From NCBI GenBank assembly GCA_964390495.1, contig CAYMIN010000002.1, positions 1 to 64,000 of the forward strand: a stretch of DNA of 64,000 nt, read 5' to 3'. The position numbers and the translations under genes are program-made. The DNA is from UBA11051 sp964390495. Its GTDB lineage: Bacteria; Armatimonadota; Zipacnadia; Zipacnadales; UBA11051. Within the stretch, counting starts at the first letter, position 1. The number at the start of each line of letters is the position of its first letter. The notes below the pieces were generated by a model that saw only the letters and a list, made by a program, of their open reading frames with translations, did no database searches and had not been told where the DNA came from. Shown here piece by piece: positions 1 through 9,245 of this stretch.

Positions 1-212
1 CACCTACAACACTACTGCCAAACCCAAAGTGTAAACTATGTTTGACAACGGTACATGCATAAGGCAGCGAGGCGGTATTCAGTGGTTCGCAGGTTAAGAT
101 CACCAGGGGATGCGGCCTTCTTGCAGAAGCGTCGCGCCGGGAGGCTTTGACCCGACGGGCGGTTAGGTTACAGCGGTGATTCAGAAGTGTTATCAAGCAG
201 CCGCTTACGGTC

Positions 213-245
213 GCCGATATAGCAGCGGGCAAGTGCCGATATAGC
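213..245 (+). promoter_or_regulatory. Direct repeat upstream of HD-GYP gene
   Basis: The 11-base word GCCGATATAGC occurs at 213-223 and again at 235-245, with starts 22 bp apart, i.e. about two helical turns. It lies 34 bp before the start codon of the HD-GYP gene. Same-face spacing of a direct repeat is typical of a regulator site, but no regulator is identified. The rest of 1-212 holds no gene or RNA that I can recognise, and I could not fit a c-di-GMP riboswitch core to it. Confidence 0.3.
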
Positions 246-278
246 GAGCCTTTACGGCCCACGGGAGGGAAACAACCC

Positions 279-923
279 ATGAAACTCAAGCCCGGTCGCG
301 CGCAGTCAGCCTGGAACCCTCGGGATACTTACGACCGGCGATCTTGGACGTCCGGCGATTATCTTCCCGCCCTCGATGCGCTGATGCGGCTGTTGCACGC
401 CAAGGACGGCTATACGGTGTCACACTGTCGGCGGGTCAGCAAGCTGAGCCGCTTAGTCGCCAGCACCATCGGGCTGGAGGCGAGCGGGGTGCACACGGCG
501 ATGGTAGCCGCCCTCTACCACGACATCGGCAAGCTTGGCATCGTCAACTCGGTACTCACCAAGCCCGGCCAGCTCAGCCCCTCCGAGTGGCGCAGTATCA
601 CTACGCATCCCACTATCGGCTGTGAACTGCTGGAGAGCTTCCTGACCGTGCGGAGAGCCGCTGTGGTAATCCAGCAGCACCACGAATCTTGGGATGGCAG
701 CGGCTATCCTTTCGGCCTGAGGCAACAAGAGATACTGCCGGAGGCTCGCGTACTGCGGGTCTGTGATGTCTATGATGCCCTGGTTAGCGATCGCCCCTAC
801 CGGCCCGCATATACGCCCTCTGAGGCGGTCGAGATAATTACGGATGGCATTGGCACCCAATTTGAGCCAAACGCTGCCGAGGCGCTACTGAGCCTAGCAG
901 CCGAACTGCGCAGGGCCGCCTAG
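279..923 (+). CDS. HD-GYP domain c-di-GMP phosphodiesterase-like protein
   Basis: A 214-residue, apparently cytosolic protein made up almost entirely of one HD-GYP domain, with no receiver or membrane segment. The metal-binding HD pair is His81-Asp82 in YHDIGKLG, followed by the paired histidines His134-His135 and the signature GSGYPFG (GYP at about 142-144). In this family the domain hydrolyses cyclic di-GMP. The start is supported by GGGAGGG about 10 bases upstream. The next gene encodes a GGDEF protein on the same strand 70 bp downstream, so breakdown and synthesis of c-di-GMP are probably linked here. The activity is inferred from motifs; some HD-GYP proteins are degenerate, but the key residues visible here are intact. 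Confidence 0.9.
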   Translation: MKLKPGRAQSAWNPRDTYDRRSWTSGDYLPALDALMRLLHAKDGYTVSHCRRVSKLSRLVASTIGLEASGVHTAMVAALYHDIGKLGIVNSVLTKPGQLSPSEWRSITTHPTIGCELLESFLTVRRAAVVIQQHHESWDGSGYPFGLRQQEILPEARVLRVCDVYDALVSDRPYRPAYTPSEAVEIITDGIGTQFEPNAAEALLSLAAELRRAA

Positions 924-992
924 GCTGCCGCGCGGCACTAGCAGGGCAGGTTCGTGATATGGTATCAGAGCTGTTGAACCGGGGTGGAAGGC

Positions 993-3251
993 ATGTCGCA
1001 TCAGCAGTCTTCACAAGCTTTAGCTCTGACGGCCTACGTGGTCGCTTTTGCGGCGATTTCGCTGATGTCGCTTGTCGCTATCGCTTTCAGTAGAGGCGTT
1101 TACCTGGCCTCGTTCACAGTTGTGGGGGCGACGGCTTTCCTGCTGGCCCTCAGCGGCTGGCTGGTAGTGCGCAACGGACAACTGCTGGCGGCTGCGGAAG
1201 AGCGCAGCCGTGGGCTGATTGACAATGCTCTGGTCGGGATATTCGTCTGTGAGGAGGGCAAGTTCCAGTTCGTCAACCAGCGTTTTGCCGAGATGCTGGG
1301 ATATCTTCCTGAAGAGCTGACGGGCACCGGCGTGCTGGAAACGGTCCACCCTGACCACCGAGACATGGTCGCCCAAAGAATGCGCATGCGAGAGGCCGGG
1401 GCGAATGTGCCCGACCGGCACGAAGTGCGCTTCCTCAGCAAAAGCGGCGAAGCTGGGTGGGCTGATGTATGGGTGCGACCGGTCGCCGACCGGGTTGACC
1501 AGAGCATCCTGGTCAATGTAGTTGACATCACCGAGCGCAAGCGGGCCGAGGAGCAACTATCTTTCGAGAAGGCCTTGCTGGAGGCCCAGGCAGAGGCCTC
1601 AATTGACGGCATCCTGGTGGTAGATGAAGCAGGCCAGATACTCTCTTTTAACCAGCGCTTTGCCGAGATGTGGCGGATAACCCAGGAGATCCTAGACAGT
1701 AAGTCAGACGAGCTAGCGCTTCAGTGTGTTATGGGCCAGTTGGTGGACCCGCAAGCTTTTCTTGCACGCGTCGAATACCTTTACGAACATCAAGATGAGA
1801 CAAGTAGAGACGAAATAGCTTTGACGGAAGGCCGGACGTTTGATAGATACTCGGCTCCGGTGCGCGATGCCGACGGGCAATACCTGGGTCGCGTCTGGTA
1901 TTTCCGGGACGTCACCGAGCACAAGCGGGCGGCGGAGGCGCTGCGAGCCAGCGAAGAACGGTTCCGAACCCTCTTCAATGGTGCCGTTGACGCCATCTTC
2001 CTTGCCGATCCCGAGACTGGCATATTGGTGGAAGCTAACCAGGCGGCCGAGGCTCTTAGCGGCTATAGTCGCGCCGAGCTGTTGCACATGCATCAGAGCC
2101 AACTACATCCCCCTGGCGACGTGGAACGCTACAGACACATGTTCGCTCGACACGTAGAGCAGGGGTCCGCCGTGGGCTTTGAGGCCGAGGTAAGGCGCAA
2201 GGATAGCAGCAGCGTTCCGATCTATATTAGTGCGGCTCTCATCGAGATCGGCGGCCGACGACTGCTTCAGGGCCGATTTGTGGACCTCAGTGAGCGCAAG
2301 GAAGCCGAGCGCCAACTGCAGGCTTCGGAGAAGAAGTTCCGCACCTTCACCGAGCAGTCGCTGCACCCTGTCTGGGTGATTCAGGATGGGCATATCGTTT
2401 ACTGTAACTCCGCGCTGGCCCTGTACATTGGAGCCGACAGCCCGGCACAGGTGCAAGGCATGAAGCTCAGTGAAATCGTTGAAGCCGACAATTGGGCGGA
2501 GATTGAGACCGCGCTCAACTTGGTGATTAGCGGCAGAAGCCAGGGCGAACGGCTGGTCATAAGATTTGCTCCGCTGCCCGGAGAAGTGCGCTGGCACGAT
2601 GTGCAGCTTGGGCTGATCGAGTATGAGGGGCGGTCCGCAGTCCTGGCCAACAGTCAGGATGTCACCGAGCTCAAGCTGCTGATGGAGGAGCTGGACGCGG
2701 AAAGGCTTCGCGACAGCCTCACCGGGCTGTACAATCGCCGCTACTTCAGCGATGTGTTCTTGCGCGAGGTCAAGCACTCCGGCCGCTACGATACGCCCTT
2801 GACGCTGCTGATGCTGGATATTGACGGCTTCAAGGCAGTCAACGATGCCTTTGGGCACGCCGTCGGCGACCGGGTGCTGCAGGCGGTGGCTGAGGTCATC
2901 CGCCAGCATGCGCGCGGAGCCGATATACCGATCCGCTTCGGCGGTGACGAGTTCCTGATAGTCATGCCCCATACGAGTCGGGCCGCTGCCGAGGCGATAC
3001 CCCGCCGCCTGGCCGAGGCGCTGGCCGAGTATCTGCAAGCGCGCGCCGAGGCGGGGAAACTGCCCGGTGAGACTGCGGCGCTGGTATGGCTCAGCGGGGG
3101 CGCCGCCTCCTATCACCACGAAGCCAACGAGACCCTTGATGACGTACTGCGACGGGCCGACGCCAGAATGTACCAGCAGAAGCAACGCAACCGTGCCTGG
3201 CGTCAGCACGGCTCTAAGCGGGGAGATGACAGACAACGGCGAGTAGGCTAG
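993..3251 (+). CDS. Membrane-bound multi-PAS diguanylate cyclase
   Basis: The protein starts with two hydrophobic segments (about residues 6-60), followed by four PAS-type sensor blocks: 75-190, 190-315, 318-440 and 445-565. A C-terminal GGDEF domain starts at about 575 with DSLTGLYNRRYF and carries RFGGDEF at about 650. RGAD lies five residues before GGDEF, which is the inhibitory I-site pattern RxxD, so product inhibition is likely. Predicted to make c-di-GMP from two GTP in response to unknown signals. ATG at 993 follows GGTGGAAGG; a GTG at 984 is an alternative start. It follows the HD-GYP gene and forms an opposing enzyme pair with it. Confidence 0.93.
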   Translation: MSHQQSSQALALTAYVVAFAAISLMSLVAIAFSRGVYLASFTVVGATAFLLALSGWLVVRNGQLLAAAEERSRGLIDNALVGIFVCEEGKFQFVNQRFAEMLGYLPEELTGTGVLETVHPDHRDMVAQRMRMREAGANVPDRHEVRFLSKSGEAGWADVWVRPVADRVDQSILVNVVDITERKRAEEQLSFEKALLEAQAEASIDGILVVDEAGQILSFNQRFAEMWRITQEILDSKSDELALQCVMGQLVDPQAFLARVEYLYEHQDETSRDEIALTEGRTFDRYSAPVRDADGQYLGRVWYFRDVTEHKRAAEALRASEERFRTLFNGAVDAIFLADPETGILVEANQAAEALSGYSRAELLHMHQSQLHPPGDVERYRHMFARHVEQGSAVGFEAEVRRKDSSSVPIYISAALIEIGGRRLLQGRFVDLSERKEAERQLQASEKKFRTFTEQSLHPVWVIQDGHIVYCNSALALYIGADSPAQVQGMKLSEIVEADNWAEIETALNLVISGRSQGERLVIRFAPLPGEVRWHDVQLGLIEYEGRSAVLANSQDVTELKLLMEELDAERLRDSLTGLYNRRYFSDVFLREVKHSGRYDTPLTLLMLDIDGFKAVNDAFGHAVGDRVLQAVAEVIRQHARGADIPIRFGGDEFLIVMPHTSRAAAEAIPRRLAEALAEYLQARAEAGKLPGETAALVWLSGGAASYHHEANETLDDVLRRADARMYQQKQRNRAWRQHGSKRGDDRQRRVG

Positions 3252-3278
3252 CTGTTCGGGGGATGAGGTTTGGCTCTG

Positions 3279-5639
3279 TTACATCGGCTTGATTTTGACG
3301 GCGATGTCCTGGGCGAAGTCGGGAAGCTGCAACTTGAAGGCGACGGAGGCGGTAGCCTCAGTCACCGTAATTACCTCGCCACTGAGGCTGTCCCAGTACT
3401 CGATCAGATAGCGGCCCGGCTGCAGGTCTCGGATGCTCACCTGACAGCCCTTCACGGCTTTCGCCTCCGGGACTTCGTCGGGTGACGGATAGATCATGTT
3501 GTCGAACTCGTAGGCATAGATATAGGCCTGGCGGCCGTTGCTCATCGCCTGGATGGTGACATTATGGCCGGTGGCGGCGGTGGCGATGGCGGGAATGGTC
3601 TGGAGCTTCTGGCCGCGCCGGTCCTCGCCGGCATTGTAAGCGAACAGACCTTTCTGGTAGCGGTAGAGCTCGTATTTGTCCCATTCCCTCTGGTACCAGA
3701 ACTGCGCGGGCGCAGCACACGGCATCAGATTCGAGACCCACATACCGACGCGGAAATCGCGCTTCCAGTTGTTGGCCGGTATCGGCAGCGAGGCCGTCTG
3801 CGGGCCGTACTCGATGAACAAAAACGGCTTTTCGTAATGTTCGCGGGCCTTCCAGCACTTGTTCATGCCGTATTCGGGCGGATTGCCCTTGTGAGGCGCG
3901 CGCTCCCAGTAGGCGTCGGCCTGAATGTACTGGATCTCCGGCAGGTCCCATAGCTCGGGACCGTAGCCCCAATACAGGCAGATATGGGAGGTGACGAGGT
4001 GATCGTGGATGTCAAGCTGCTTGAGGTAGCTGGCCATCTTGGCGTGCCAGGCGGCCACCTCCGGTTTGTCATAGCCCTCTGAGAGGTCCACCTCATTGAC
4101 CAGGTCCCAGGACATGATGGCCGGTGAGTATCCCCAGCGCGCGATAATGTAGCGGTTGCGCCGCTTGATTAGCTCCTCGGCTTTGGTCGAGGTGAAGAAC
4201 ATCGCCGGGCTGGGAATGAAGCCGCCGTTCTTGACCGAATAGGGGTTGTACTCCCATTCGGCGTCGAATTTGTCGCGGCGGAACTGGCCGTGGCTGTTGA
4301 GCGTAACCTCCAGGTAGATGCCGAGCTGCTCGGCCAGCTTTAGCATGTAGTCGAGGCGCCAGCCGTTGTAGAGGCAATAGCGGCCCACGTCGTCATAGCG
4401 CGAATGGTACTCGTCGGACCATTCAATCCCCGCCCACCAGCCGCACATCCAGGTGCGCACGAAATTGAGGCCCTCTTCGTTAAAGCGCTTGAAGAAGTAA
4501 TCGAAGTCATAGGTGCCCTTTTGCAGGTCGGCATGGTCGCCGCCATCGCGCATATTGATGCCGGTGGGGAAGAAGAATTCGCCGTTATCGAACTCGAAGT
4601 AACGGGGGTCCTGCTTGGATATGCGCACCAGGCCGCGATGCTGCTCATTGGGTAGGGCGGTGAAGCTGCCGCTGTCGCTGCGCAGTTGGCCCAGGACATC
4701 GTTGACCTGCACGAAGTAGCGATACTGCCCCGGCTTAGTGGCCGCAAAGCGCACCTTCCAGCTAGGCTTACCGACGGGAATAAGCTTCTCCCAGCCTGCG
4801 GAGGTCAGAGTGCGGCGATAGTCCTGGTAGTAGAAGCCGGGCACGGTCAGGTGTTCGCCCTCGGGGGTCTGGAAATGGCCCTGGACATCAACAACTTCCG
4901 GATCGAAGGGATTCTCGTAGTCGCGATCGAGTCCGAAGGTCAGCTCAAATTTCTCATACACTTTGAGCCGGTCGGTATTGGGCTTGACCTGGATGGTACC
5001 TCGCGCCGGGCCGGGCTGGCCGTCAGGCATCTTGTCCAGCGGCGGCTCGGAGCCGGAAAGGCGGACGTTATCAATCAGTACGACGCCGGACCAGGCTTGC
5101 TTGGAGAAGAAGCGGAAGCCGAATTCGCGGGGGTAGTAGAGCACGCGGTCCCAGGAGCGCTCGTGTCCGCCCGGCTCCCAGACCGTCGAATCCTCTGAAA
5201 TGTCAATGGTGAAGCTGCCCCATTCGCCCGCCGGCAGGTTCCTCACGCGTTTGCCGGACTTGGGATCATGCAAGGGCGCGGTCTGGAACCAGAGGTATTG
5301 CCGGTCCTTGATATAGACGAACAGGTCCAGTTCCTTGGGCGTGTCACCGGGCACCTGGATATCGAAGCTGAGGGTGGTCAGGCCGCGCCAATTCTCCCAG
5401 GGGCGGTACTTGACCCCGAACGAGCCAGGCAGCTTGCCCGCTACGGCGAGACAGTGCTGTCCGCCGCCGGCCTGGCCTGCCGCCAGGCCCACGGAGATGT
5501 TGCCTTCATCCACATCGCTAGCAGCCCAGTTGGCCGCCCCGGCCTCGAAATCCCAGACGATTTCGGCGACCGCTGCGCTGCCGGTCAAGCTCAGCAGCAG
5601 GGCTGTGAGCACCGCTGCGACGAACAATGTCGGCTTCAT
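3279..5639 (-). CDS. Secreted DUF5060-type glycoside hydrolase-like protein
   Basis: A 786-residue secreted protein. A signal peptide (about 1-23, ending AAVA) leads into a beta-rich carbohydrate-binding-like region to about 200. A DUF5060-like beta domain (about 215-320) and a TIM-barrel clan GH-A-like domain follow. Candidate catalytic glutamates are in DLVNEVDL (about 515, acid/base type NE) and FIEYGPQT (about 610, nucleophile type). A beta-rich C-terminal tail completes it. The start codon at 5639 follows AGGAG; a longer frame begins 33 bases upstream but would put 11 residues before the signal peptide. The substrate is unknown; related domain sets act on plant or algal polysaccharides. 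It converges on the diguanylate cyclase gene with only 27 bp between. Confidence 0.8.
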   Translation of the reverse strand: MKPTLFVAAVLTALLLSLTGSAAVAEIVWDFEAGAANWAASDVDEGNISVGLAAGQAGGGQHCLAVAGKLPGSFGVKYRPWENWRGLTTLSFDIQVPGDTPKELDLFVYIKDRQYLWFQTAPLHDPKSGKRVRNLPAGEWGSFTIDISEDSTVWEPGGHERSWDRVLYYPREFGFRFFSKQAWSGVVLIDNVRLSGSEPPLDKMPDGQPGPARGTIQVKPNTDRLKVYEKFELTFGLDRDYENPFDPEVVDVQGHFQTPEGEHLTVPGFYYQDYRRTLTSAGWEKLIPVGKPSWKVRFAATKPGQYRYFVQVNDVLGQLRSDSGSFTALPNEQHRGLVRISKQDPRYFEFDNGEFFFPTGINMRDGGDHADLQKGTYDFDYFFKRFNEEGLNFVRTWMCGWWAGIEWSDEYHSRYDDVGRYCLYNGWRLDYMLKLAEQLGIYLEVTLNSHGQFRRDKFDAEWEYNPYSVKNGGFIPSPAMFFTSTKAEELIKRRNRYIIARWGYSPAIMSWDLVNEVDLSEGYDKPEVAAWHAKMASYLKQLDIHDHLVTSHICLYWGYGPELWDLPEIQYIQADAYWERAPHKGNPPEYGMNKCWKAREHYEKPFLFIEYGPQTASLPIPANNWKRDFRVGMWVSNLMPCAAPAQFWYQREWDKYELYRYQKGLFAYNAGEDRRGQKLQTIPAIATAATGHNVTIQAMSNGRQAYIYAYEFDNMIYPSPDEVPEAKAVKGCQVSIRDLQPGRYLIEYWDSLSGEVITVTEATASVAFKLQLPDFAQDIAVKIKPM

Positions 5640-5834
5640 ACTCAGCTCCTGGCTGTGGGGAACGCAGTACATTCTGCAGTATTCGCCGTTTCAGGCCTGA
5701 TTACCTGCGCGCAGAGCGCTTGACGACGCCCATCTATAATTGTAAGATTCCACATGGTAAAAGACGGCTTTCCGCCGGCAACCGTTCGCTAGATGCAAGA
5801 TGGCGACATCCAGGCGGCCTCACGGGGTAGTTGC

Positions 5835-6776
5835 ATGCAGGTGCGAACTAAACGTAAGATGAGCCTGTTGGCGGTTTTGATGGCGGCCTTAGCGGCGGCC
5901 GGCCTCTGTCATGGCGACGGCCAGGTCGCAAGCTGGGAGCAACTCCAGGCCATTTACGAGTATGATCACGACCTGCCGCTGCAGGCCGACCTCACTGCCA
6001 GCAGCACTGCCAGCTATTATATCACAGAGAAGATAACGCTGCAGGCAGTGGATAATACTCCCATACCGGCCATTCTACACCGGCCCAATGTGGCGGGGGA
6101 AGTGCCCTGCGTTCTGCTGTTACACGGTTATGGGGGCAACAAGGATGCCTATTCGCAGCCGATGGCGATGTTCATGGCCCCGCTAGGCATCGCGGTGATG
6201 GCGATAGATGCGCGTTTGCATGGGGACCGGGCGCAGGAAGGCACCGGGATGTGGAGTACCGACCTGCGCATGAGCGCCGAGGCGATGCTGAAGACCGTCA
6301 TTGACAATCGTCGCGCTCTGGATTACCTTGATACTAGAACCGATATTGATCACGACCGCTATATGCTGGTAGGCATGAGCATGGGCGGGATTCTGGGTGC
6401 GGTGCTGGGGCCGGTTGATGAGCGTATCAAGTCGGCAGCGTTGATCGTCGCCGGTGGGCGTCTGGACCTGATGTTTTTGCGTTCAGACTTTCCGGTGATA
6501 GCGAAACTACGCGAGGCCGGGGTTACGGGCGAACTGCTAGCTGAGCACCTCTACCGGGTAGAGCCGGTCAATTTTGTCGGCCATTTCGCGCCTCGGCCAC
6601 TGCTGTTCGTCAATGGTACCCAGGATCCGATCATCCCGCGCGAGAATGCGGAGCTGCTCCACCAAGCCGCCGGGGAGCCGAAACAGGTAGTCTGGTATGA
6701 GGGCGGCCACATCCCCACACCGCAGGTGGCAATGGGGGCTCTGCGGGAGTTCATTAGCGCTAATCTCTTGGACTAA
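5835..6776 (+). CDS. Secreted alpha/beta hydrolase (dienelactone hydrolase/esterase type)
   Basis: About 313 residues with a signal peptide (hydrophobic stretch MSLLAVLMAALAAAG). The fold signature is clear: LLLHGYGGNK oxyanion loop, nucleophile elbow GMSMGG (Ser at about 182), acid region NGTQDP and catalytic His in EGGHIP near the C-terminus. Likely a secreted esterase or acyl hydrolase, possibly removing ester groups from polysaccharide. The chosen ATG at 5835 follows GGGG at a sensible distance; another ATG at 5793 would add 14 polar residues. A perfect TATAAT at 5735-5740 lies in the divergent gap and may be its -10 element, without a good -35. Substrate is not predictable. Confidence 0.8.
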   Translation: MQVRTKRKMSLLAVLMAALAAAGLCHGDGQVASWEQLQAIYEYDHDLPLQADLTASSTASYYITEKITLQAVDNTPIPAILHRPNVAGEVPCVLLLHGYGGNKDAYSQPMAMFMAPLGIAVMAIDARLHGDRAQEGTGMWSTDLRMSAEAMLKTVIDNRRALDYLDTRTDIDHDRYMLVGMSMGGILGAVLGPVDERIKSAALIVAGGRLDLMFLRSDFPVIAKLREAGVTGELLAEHLYRVEPVNFVGHFAPRPLLFVNGTQDPIIPRENAELLHQAAGEPKQVVWYEGGHIPTPQVAMGALREFISANLLD

Positions 6777-6819
6777 AACCAGGGGCGACGCTTTAGTCGC
6801 TTAGGACCGGAGGCCCTAG

Positions 6820-7050
6820 ATGGAAACCGTTTTCATGATTATTGCCCTAGTCAGCGGCATTGTGCTGATCATCTCGGTAATGCTGCAGGATTCGAAGAAT
6901 GCCGGCTTCAGCGCGGCGATGGGAGGCAGCGATACCGCCCAGTTCACCAAGGGCAGCATGGAAGAGTTCTATGACAGAATCACCAAGGTCTCGGCCATCG
7001 TCTGGATCCTTTCGTGCAGCGTTGTAGCTGTGATCAAGTATACTGCTTAG
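6820..7050 (+). CDS. secG: Preprotein translocase subunit SecG
   Basis: A 76-residue protein with two hydrophobic segments (about 3-21 and 55-74) around a small polar loop containing MLQDSKNAGFSAAMGG, which matches the SecG family in size, topology and loop. SecG is the small accessory subunit of the SecYEG channel in the inner membrane. A GGAGG ribosome site lies 9 bases before the ATG. A short GCGAC/GTCGC hairpin (6786-6801) precedes it. The next gene has its own promoter, so it is probably transcribed separately. Confidence 0.9.
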   Translation: METVFMIIALVSGIVLIISVMLQDSKNAGFSAAMGGSDTAQFTKGSMEEFYDRITKVSAIVWILSCSVVAVIKYTA

Positions 7051-7083
7051 TCGCTAGAGCGGCTTGAGCCTGTCTCAACTGCG

Positions 7084-7113
7084 TTGACATTCGTGTTCAG
7101 ACGGCGGTATAAT
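7084..7113 (+). promoter_or_regulatory. Sigma70-type promoter of the HIT gene
   Basis: TTGACA at 7084-7089 and TATAAT at 7108-7113 are both perfect consensus hexamers separated by 18 bp. The expected transcription start is near 7120, about 40 bases before the TTG start of the HIT gene. The same architecture (TTGACA, 18 bp, TATAAT) recurs at 57531-57560. Confidence 0.85.
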
Positions 7114-7159
7114 TCCCTCGCTTGTATGTGGAAAAGAATCCGGTTCGGAGCGTGTTTGG

Positions 7160-7675
7160 TTGCGGCATCTGTGGGCTCCCTGGCGAATGAGCTATGTAGT
7201 GGACAGCAAGTCTGATGGCTGCATATTCTGCCTCAAGGCCGAACAGGAGAAAGACACAGATAACCATATACTCTACCGGGCCCGGCATAACTTTGTCATA
7301 CTGAACGCATACCCGTACAACAGCGGCCATCTGATGGTGGTGCCGTACCAGCATGTGAGCTGCATCACCGAGTTGGACAGTGCCGCTTTGCGGGAGATGT
7401 TTCTTATCGCCCAGGGCTGCGTCGAGGTCATGAGCGACTACCTCCGGGCCGAGGGCGTCAACATCGGGATCAACATCGGGGAGGCGGCCGGCGCCGGGAT
7501 CGAGCAGCATTTGCACCTGCATGTGGTGCCACGCTGGCATGGTGATACTAACTACATGACCAGCGTGGGGGAGACCCGCGTCGTGCCCCAGGATTTGAAT
7601 GAGACTTATGCCGGCTTGCAGCCGGTTCTCGAAGAGGCTTTGGCGGAGAAGCTCTCGCAACTGGGGGGCGATTGA
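7160..7675 (+). CDS. HIT family nucleotide hydrolase/transferase-like protein
   Basis: 171 residues with the histidine-triad signature HLHLHVVPRW near residue 115 and the N-terminal MRHLWAPWRM typical of bacterial HIT proteins related to Ap4A phosphorylases. The N-terminal CIFC (residues 21-24) is the usual Cys pair. Proteins of this family hydrolyse or phosphorolyse dinucleoside polyphosphates or nucleoside phosphoramidates. The start is TTG, chosen because the conserved MRHLWAPWRM begins there and GGAG lies upstream; no ATG is available in a suitable place. Expressed from the promoter at 7084-7113. Confidence 0.88.
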   Translation: MRHLWAPWRMSYVVDSKSDGCIFCLKAEQEKDTDNHILYRARHNFVILNAYPYNSGHLMVVPYQHVSCITELDSAALREMFLIAQGCVEVMSDYLRAEGVNIGINIGEAAGAGIEQHLHLHVVPRWHGDTNYMTSVGETRVVPQDLNETYAGLQPVLEEALAEKLSQLGGD

Positions 7676-7744
7676 GCTAAGTGTGACCGCGACCGAATTG
7701 CCCGGTCGGCGTGCGCAACCGCAACCAAGGGAGCACCAGAACCT

Positions 7745-9229
7745 ATGAACAGCCGACACAAGCTTGCCTACAATGCTATCCTGGTAGCTATTACGCTGCT
7801 GTGTGCCCTGCCGCCGGCTCTGGCTCAGGTGGAGATCTCGACCCCCACCAGCGGACAGACGATCGGTGGCGTGATCCCGGTTCAGGCCACTAAGACTGAT
7901 GCCGCGCACGGGTGGATCTCTTACAAGATCGAGGGCCCCGGCCAGAGCGGTGATTTCAGCGTCGCCGTCGTCACCCCCTTCCGCATCAACTGGGACAGCA
8001 ACACCCGCGATGCCGCCGGCAAACCGGTCTTCCCTGACGGCGAATACACCGTCACCGCTGTCGCCCACCTACCCTCCGGGCAGAAGGTCGGCCAGGACAG
8101 CGTGCGGGTAACGCTGCAGAACGATCTGCCCAGCGACCAGACGCCGAGCTCGATCAAGCTGGTGGCTGACTACAAGCGCGGCCGCGAAATGCACGTTGAG
8201 GCCACCGGGCGCAGCCGCGCCAAGCTGGTGGAGCACGATGACATCAATCAGAAGATCATCGAGCTTTACAGCGGCTTGCTCACCGCGGAGTGGCGCGAGC
8301 GGGCGATGAACAACAGTGCCGGCCATTCCGCAATCGTCTACAAGTATTTTGATAAGGGCTATACGAGTTTCCAGGGCACCAAACCCAGCAACCTGCGGCG
8401 CGTCGGTGGCATCTTTACCATGATTGCCGAGGCGGACGGCTCGAGTGCGCCAAAGCACAAGGGCGACCCGATCTTCGATATCGGAGAGCTCTACCTCACG
8501 CTGCCGGACCGGACGCTGCGGGCGGGCAGCTCGTGGAAAAGCCCCATGTACGTCCTGCCGATGCTGCGGGCGGAGCGGCGTCGGGTCACGGGGGATCACC
8601 GCCTCGACGGCTTCCAGCGCGTGGCGGGCTACAAGTGTGCTCGGATAATCAGCACCTACTCGGAGAACGACGTCACGCTGCGACTGCACATGGGCACCGC
8701 GACCGCAACGGCAGCAGGGCGGGGAGGCACCGGGCCTGGCATGGGCATGGGGCCGGATATCCCGGGCGGCTTTATGCCGGGCCCCGAGATGGCTGAGCCG
8801 TTCGGCCCGGGCATGCCTGGCGCAGGCGCTTCCGCATCTAAGACGGTTTCTGTCTCGGCACCGGCTGTGACGGAACTTAAGACTTCATACAAGGGCACTC
8901 GTATCAGCTACTTCGCCTATGAGCTGGGCCAGTTCGTCAGGTCCGAGGACATAATCAGCCACAAGCTCACCGTTGACAGCACCCAGTTCGGTGGCGCCGG
9001 TCGTGGCGGCGCCGGCGAAGACATGATGGGTATGCCTGGTGAGCCGTTCACGGGACCGATGGGGGCTCCCGGCGGACCGCCGCTAGCGGATTATGATGCC
9101 CTAACCGCCGGCGACTCCGAAGACCGCGAGTGGGTGCGGGGACAGCCGCAGGCACGGCCCAAGAAAGAAGTAAAGAAGGAGTTCGAAGCCGAGGCGGAGG
9201 TCACCCTTACCATCCTCAAGCGCGGATAG
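7745..9229 (+). CDS. Secreted Ig-like protein with Gly/Met/Pro-rich linkers
   Basis: 494 residues that I do not recognise as a named family. A signal peptide (about 1-28, ending ALA) is followed by a bacterial Ig-like domain (about 30-110, with STPTSGQTIGG and FPDGEYTVTAVA). The central region (110-320) is of unknown fold. Two low-complexity stretches rich in Gly, Met and Pro lie at about 325-360 and 418-445, and the tail is charged (KKEVKKEFEAEAE). A structural or surface-exposed periplasmic role is more likely than an enzymatic one. Ribosome site GGGAG lies about 12 bases before the ATG. The solute-binding protein gene begins 16 bases after its stop, so the two are probably cotranscribed. 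Confidence 0.7.
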   Translation: MNSRHKLAYNAILVAITLLCALPPALAQVEISTPTSGQTIGGVIPVQATKTDAAHGWISYKIEGPGQSGDFSVAVVTPFRINWDSNTRDAAGKPVFPDGEYTVTAVAHLPSGQKVGQDSVRVTLQNDLPSDQTPSSIKLVADYKRGREMHVEATGRSRAKLVEHDDINQKIIELYSGLLTAEWRERAMNNSAGHSAIVYKYFDKGYTSFQGTKPSNLRRVGGIFTMIAEADGSSAPKHKGDPIFDIGELYLTLPDRTLRAGSSWKSPMYVLPMLRAERRRVTGDHRLDGFQRVAGYKCARIISTYSENDVTLRLHMGTATATAAGRGGTGPGMGMGPDIPGGFMPGPEMAEPFGPGMPGAGASASKTVSVSAPAVTELKTSYKGTRISYFAYELGQFVRSEDIISHKLTVDSTQFGGAGRGGAGEDMMGMPGEPFTGPMGAPGGPPLADYDALTAGDSEDREWVRGQPQARPKKEVKKEFEAEAEVTLTILKRG

Positions 9230-9245
9230 GTGATCTGATAGAGGC

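Noticed and set aside
1..212. Possible c-di-GMP riboswitch upstream of the HD-GYP gene
   Set aside because: I could not find the conserved GEMM core and pairing; only weakly similar GC-rich words.
5720..5740. TTGACG near TATAAT in the divergent gap
   Set aside because: Spacing is 9 bp instead of about 17, so the two do not form one promoter; only the TATAAT is kept as a possible -10.
8069..8689. Long minus-strand open frame opposite the Ig-like protein gene, and similar frames opposite other genes
   Set aside because: Shadow frames caused by GC-rich codon positions; no ribosome site or protein family character.
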